From positions 1-8,362 of the forward strand of contig JAGBIR010000019.1 in the NCBI GenBank assembly GCA_017934845.1: DNA of 8,362 bases, read 5' to 3'. The translations under genes were made by a program, and so were the position numbers. This document shows positions 7,203 to 8,362 of this stretch, piece after piece. This DNA is from Alistipes sp. Its GTDB lineage: Bacteria; Bacteroidota; Bacteroidia; Bacteroidales; Rikenellaceae. Position 1 is the stretch's first letter. The number at the start of each line of letters is the position of its first letter. The notes under the pieces were generated by a model, which was given only the letters and a program-made list of their open reading frames with translations, searched no databases and had not been told where the DNA came from.

Positions 7203-7255
7203 CGAATACCTCAACGGCAGATTATGCCGCCATCGTATGTCACAGAGGGTATTCG
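7203..7255. repeat. Imperfect inverted repeat with nested hairpin in the divergent intergenic region
   Basis: CGAATACC (7203-7210) pairs with GGTATTCG (7248-7255), extended inward by TC/GA past one bulged G (7247). Inside it a second small hairpin pairs CGGCA (7215-7219) with TGCCG (7225-7229) around GATTA. The element lies about 30-80 nt upstream of the NigD-like gene and about 50 nt upstream of the + promoter. It could be a structured 5' leader of the - transcript or an operator. No known riboswitch class is recognised. The rest of the 7174-7303 stretch is A/T-rich and shows nothing else clear. Confidence 0.4.
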
Positions 7256-7303
7256 TATCGACTATTACCAAATTCATTCCATAACGATTCATCTTACGCG
7301 AAA

Positions 7304-7335
7304 TTTGTCTTAAAAAATTGTTTTTTGTATATTTG
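7304..7335 (+). promoter_or_regulatory. Bacteroidetes-type promoter for the DUF3127 gene
   Basis: TTTG (7304-7307) and TATATTTG (7328-7335) match the -33 (TTTG) and -7 (TAnnTTTG) elements used by the primary sigma factor of Bacteroidetes, with a 20 nt spacer inside the usual 19-21 range. Transcription should begin near 7340-7343, giving a leader of about 50 nt before the preferred ATG at 7391. The match to both elements is exact; the start site is inferred. Confidence 0.85.
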
Positions 7336-7390
7336 CATTAATTAAACGTATGGTGCGGGTGGTAGCCCAAGCCTATAAATGAATCTTATT

Positions 7391-7789
7391 ATGGAATTTG
7401 AAGGAATAGTATTGAAAAAGTTGCCCGCAACCAGTGGCGTATCGGCTCGTGGTGAGTGGCAGCGTCAGGATGTCATATTCGAGATGCCTCAGGAGTTCAA
7501 CCGTAAGGTGTGTGTGACATTCTTTAACCGTCCGACCGATGCCGATAGCTTGCGCGAAGGTCAGGCTTATATAGTATCGGTAAATGTGGAGTCGCGCGAG
7601 TTTAACGGTAAGTGGTACACCGATGTGCGTGCATGGCGTGTTCAGCCCAAGCAGGCCGAGGCATCAGCTCCGGCTGATCCTATGGCCGAGATGCCTCCCT
7701 TTGGTGGCGAGCCATCTTACGCGTCGGCCACATCTGCTCCGTCAGCTCCCGTAGCTCCTTTGAACGAGGTGGATGATTTGCCGTTCTAA
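7391..7789 (+). CDS. DUF3127 OB-fold-like protein with SSB-type C-terminal tail
   Basis: This is a DUF3127-family protein (Bacteroidetes); the function is not established. From the ATG at 7391 it has 132 residues. About 1-85 form the compact domain, with SGVSARGEWQRQDVIFE (15-31), KVCVTFF (39-45) and ESREFNGKWYTDVRAWRV (67-84). A Pro/Ala/Ser-rich linker (about 88-124) follows, and it ends in EVDDLPF (126-132). That layout (beta-barrel-like core, disordered linker, acidic D-D-L-P-F tip) copies single-stranded DNA-binding protein, whose tip recruits replication and repair enzymes. It is not SSB itself: the core lacks the recognisable SSB sequence. An in-frame ATG at 7379 would add MNLI, but family members I know start MEFxG, so 7391 is preferred. 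It is a single-gene unit with its own promoter and terminator. Confidence 0.86.
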   Translation: MEFEGIVLKKLPATSGVSARGEWQRQDVIFEMPQEFNRKVCVTFFNRPTDADSLREGQAYIVSVNVESREFNGKWYTDVRAWRVQPKQAEASAPADPMAEMPPFGGEPSYASATSAPSAPVAPLNEVDDLPF

Positions 7790-7811
7790 ATAATTGGCGA
7801 AACAAAAATTA

Positions 7812-7849
7812 AGAGCCTGCTCAAAGTTGTTTGGGCAGGCTCTATTTTT
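7812..7849. terminator. Bidirectional intrinsic terminator
   Basis: Bases 7812-7825 pair with 7830-7843 in a 14 bp stem (AGAGCCTGCTCAAA against TTTGGGCAGGCTCT, one G.U wobble) closed by a GTTG tetraloop. ATTTTTG follows on the + strand. On the - strand the stem is followed by TTAATTTTTG. It sits 22 nt after the DUF3127 stop and right after the aspS stop, so it serves both convergent genes. Confidence 0.92.
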
Positions 7850-7850
7850 G

Positions 7851-8362
7851 CTACTCGGGTTTTACCAGCGAGAGGTATAACTCGTCGAGCTGCGACTGGT
7901 CGATAAGCGAAGGTGCATCGAGCATCACATCGCGACCGGCATTGTTCTTCGGGAAGGCGATAAAGTCGCGGATAGACTCCGAGCCACCGAACAACGAGCA
8001 AAGACGGTCGAAACCGAATGCCAGACCACCGTGAGGAGGTGCACCAAACTTAAAGGCGTTCATCAAGAATCCGAACTGCTCCTGAGCCTTCTCGGGTGTG
8101 AATCCCAAAATCTTGAAGATAAGAGCCTGCAACTGTGCATCGTGGATACGGATTGATCCACCGCCAATCTCTGTACCGTTACATACGAAGTCGTAGGCGT
8201 TGGCGCGTACACGGCCCGGATCGCTCTCCAAGAACTCGACATCCTCGGGCTTGGGAGAGGTGAAGGGGTGGTGCATAGCGTAGTAACGCTCGGTCTCGTC
8301 GTCCCACTCGAACATCGGGAAATCGACAACCCACAGCGGAGCAAACTTCTTCGGATCGCGCA
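7851..8362 (-). CDS. aspS: Aspartyl-tRNA synthetase (C-terminal part, 5' end outside window)
   Basis: AspRS charges tRNA-Asp with aspartate using ATP; it is a cytoplasmic class II synthetase. The visible 169 residues read in frame from the window edge ([19 protein letters not shown]) to the TAG at 7851-7853, so the gene continues beyond 8362. Signatures of the bacterial-type enzyme are the MHHPFTSP segment, [11 protein letters not shown], class II motif 3 in GLAFGFDRL (which binds ATP through its Arg), and [22 protein letters not shown] near the end. The bacterial insertion domain and motifs 1 and 2 would lie upstream, outside the window. The C-terminus is complete. The Met codon at 8315 is internal and not a start. 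The gene converges on the DUF3127 gene and shares its terminator. Confidence 0.97.
   Translation of the reverse strand, partial: RDPKKFAPLWVVDFPMFEWDDETERYYAMHHPFTSPKPEDVEFLESDPGRVRANAYDFVCNGTEIGGGSIRIHDAQLQALIFKILGFTPEKAQEQFGFLMNAFKFGAPPHGGLAFGFDRLCSLFGGSESIRDFIAFPKNNAGRDVMLDAPSLIDQSQLDELYLSLVKPE

Noticed and set aside
7269..7303. Weak - strand promoter (TGAATTTG with TTTC about 23 nt upstream) for the NigD-like gene
   Set aside because: Each element has a mismatch and the spacing is too long; kept only as a possibility when discussing the structured leader.
7379..7390. Upstream in-frame ATG (adds MNLI) as the DUF3127 start
   Set aside because: The family normally begins at the MEFxG-type start that 7391 provides; not excluded, given the ATGA overlap with the small leader frame.
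1..8362. Mobile element, CRISPR, phage or defence system
   Set aside because: No transposase, integrase, regularly spaced repeat or defence domain is visible; the genes are conserved core functions plus one lipoprotein and one DUF protein.

Overview
The window is a stretch of a Bacteroidales chromosome, possibly Rikenellaceae/Alistipes-like (the genus is only a guess). The evidence is an mreBCD-mrdA-rodA order, a NigD-like lipoprotein, a DUF3127 protein with an SSB-like tail, a TTTG-N20-TAnnTTTG promoter of the Bacteroidetes sigma factor, and start codons preceded by A/T-rich sequence rather than strong Shine-Dalgarno sites. All recognisable genes are intact except the two cut by the window ends. 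I see no mobile element, CRISPR array, tRNA or rRNA.

Layout. Positions 1-5380 (+) hold the cell-elongation (elongasome) operon: the 3' part of mreB, then mreC, mreD, the class B penicillin-binding protein PBP2 (mrdA) and the SEDS glycosyltransferase RodA. The mreB-mreC and mreC-mreD gaps (83 and 86 nt) each hold a GC-rich hairpin without a U-tract. The later junctions are tight (8 nt gap, then an 11 nt overlap). A CaCA-family cation/Ca2+ exchanger gene (5408-6382, +) follows rodA after 27 nt with no visible terminator, and probably shares the transcript. A strong bidirectional terminator (6385-6418) ends this block.

Converging on it from the other strand is a NigD-like lipoprotein gene (6433-7173, -). 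It is divergent from a DUF3127 gene (7391-7789, +) across a roughly 200 nt intergenic region holding a clear promoter for the + gene and a structured inverted repeat. A second bidirectional terminator (7812-7849) separates the DUF3127 gene from the convergent 3' end of aspS (7851 to the window end, -).

How the genes work together. MreB filaments, with MreC and MreD, organise the PBP2-RodA pair, in which RodA polymerises glycan strands from lipid II and PBP2 cross-links them, so the first five genes form one lateral-wall synthesis machine. The exchanger, the lipoprotein, the DUF3127 protein and AspRS have no obvious functional tie to it beyond position.

The window is mostly conserved core genome, and I do not see a convincing undescribed system. 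The points most worth checking are the roughly 100-residue membrane expansion in RodA, the Cys/His cluster beside the PBP2 active site, the SSB-type acidic tail on the DUF3127 protein, and the unexplained hairpins.
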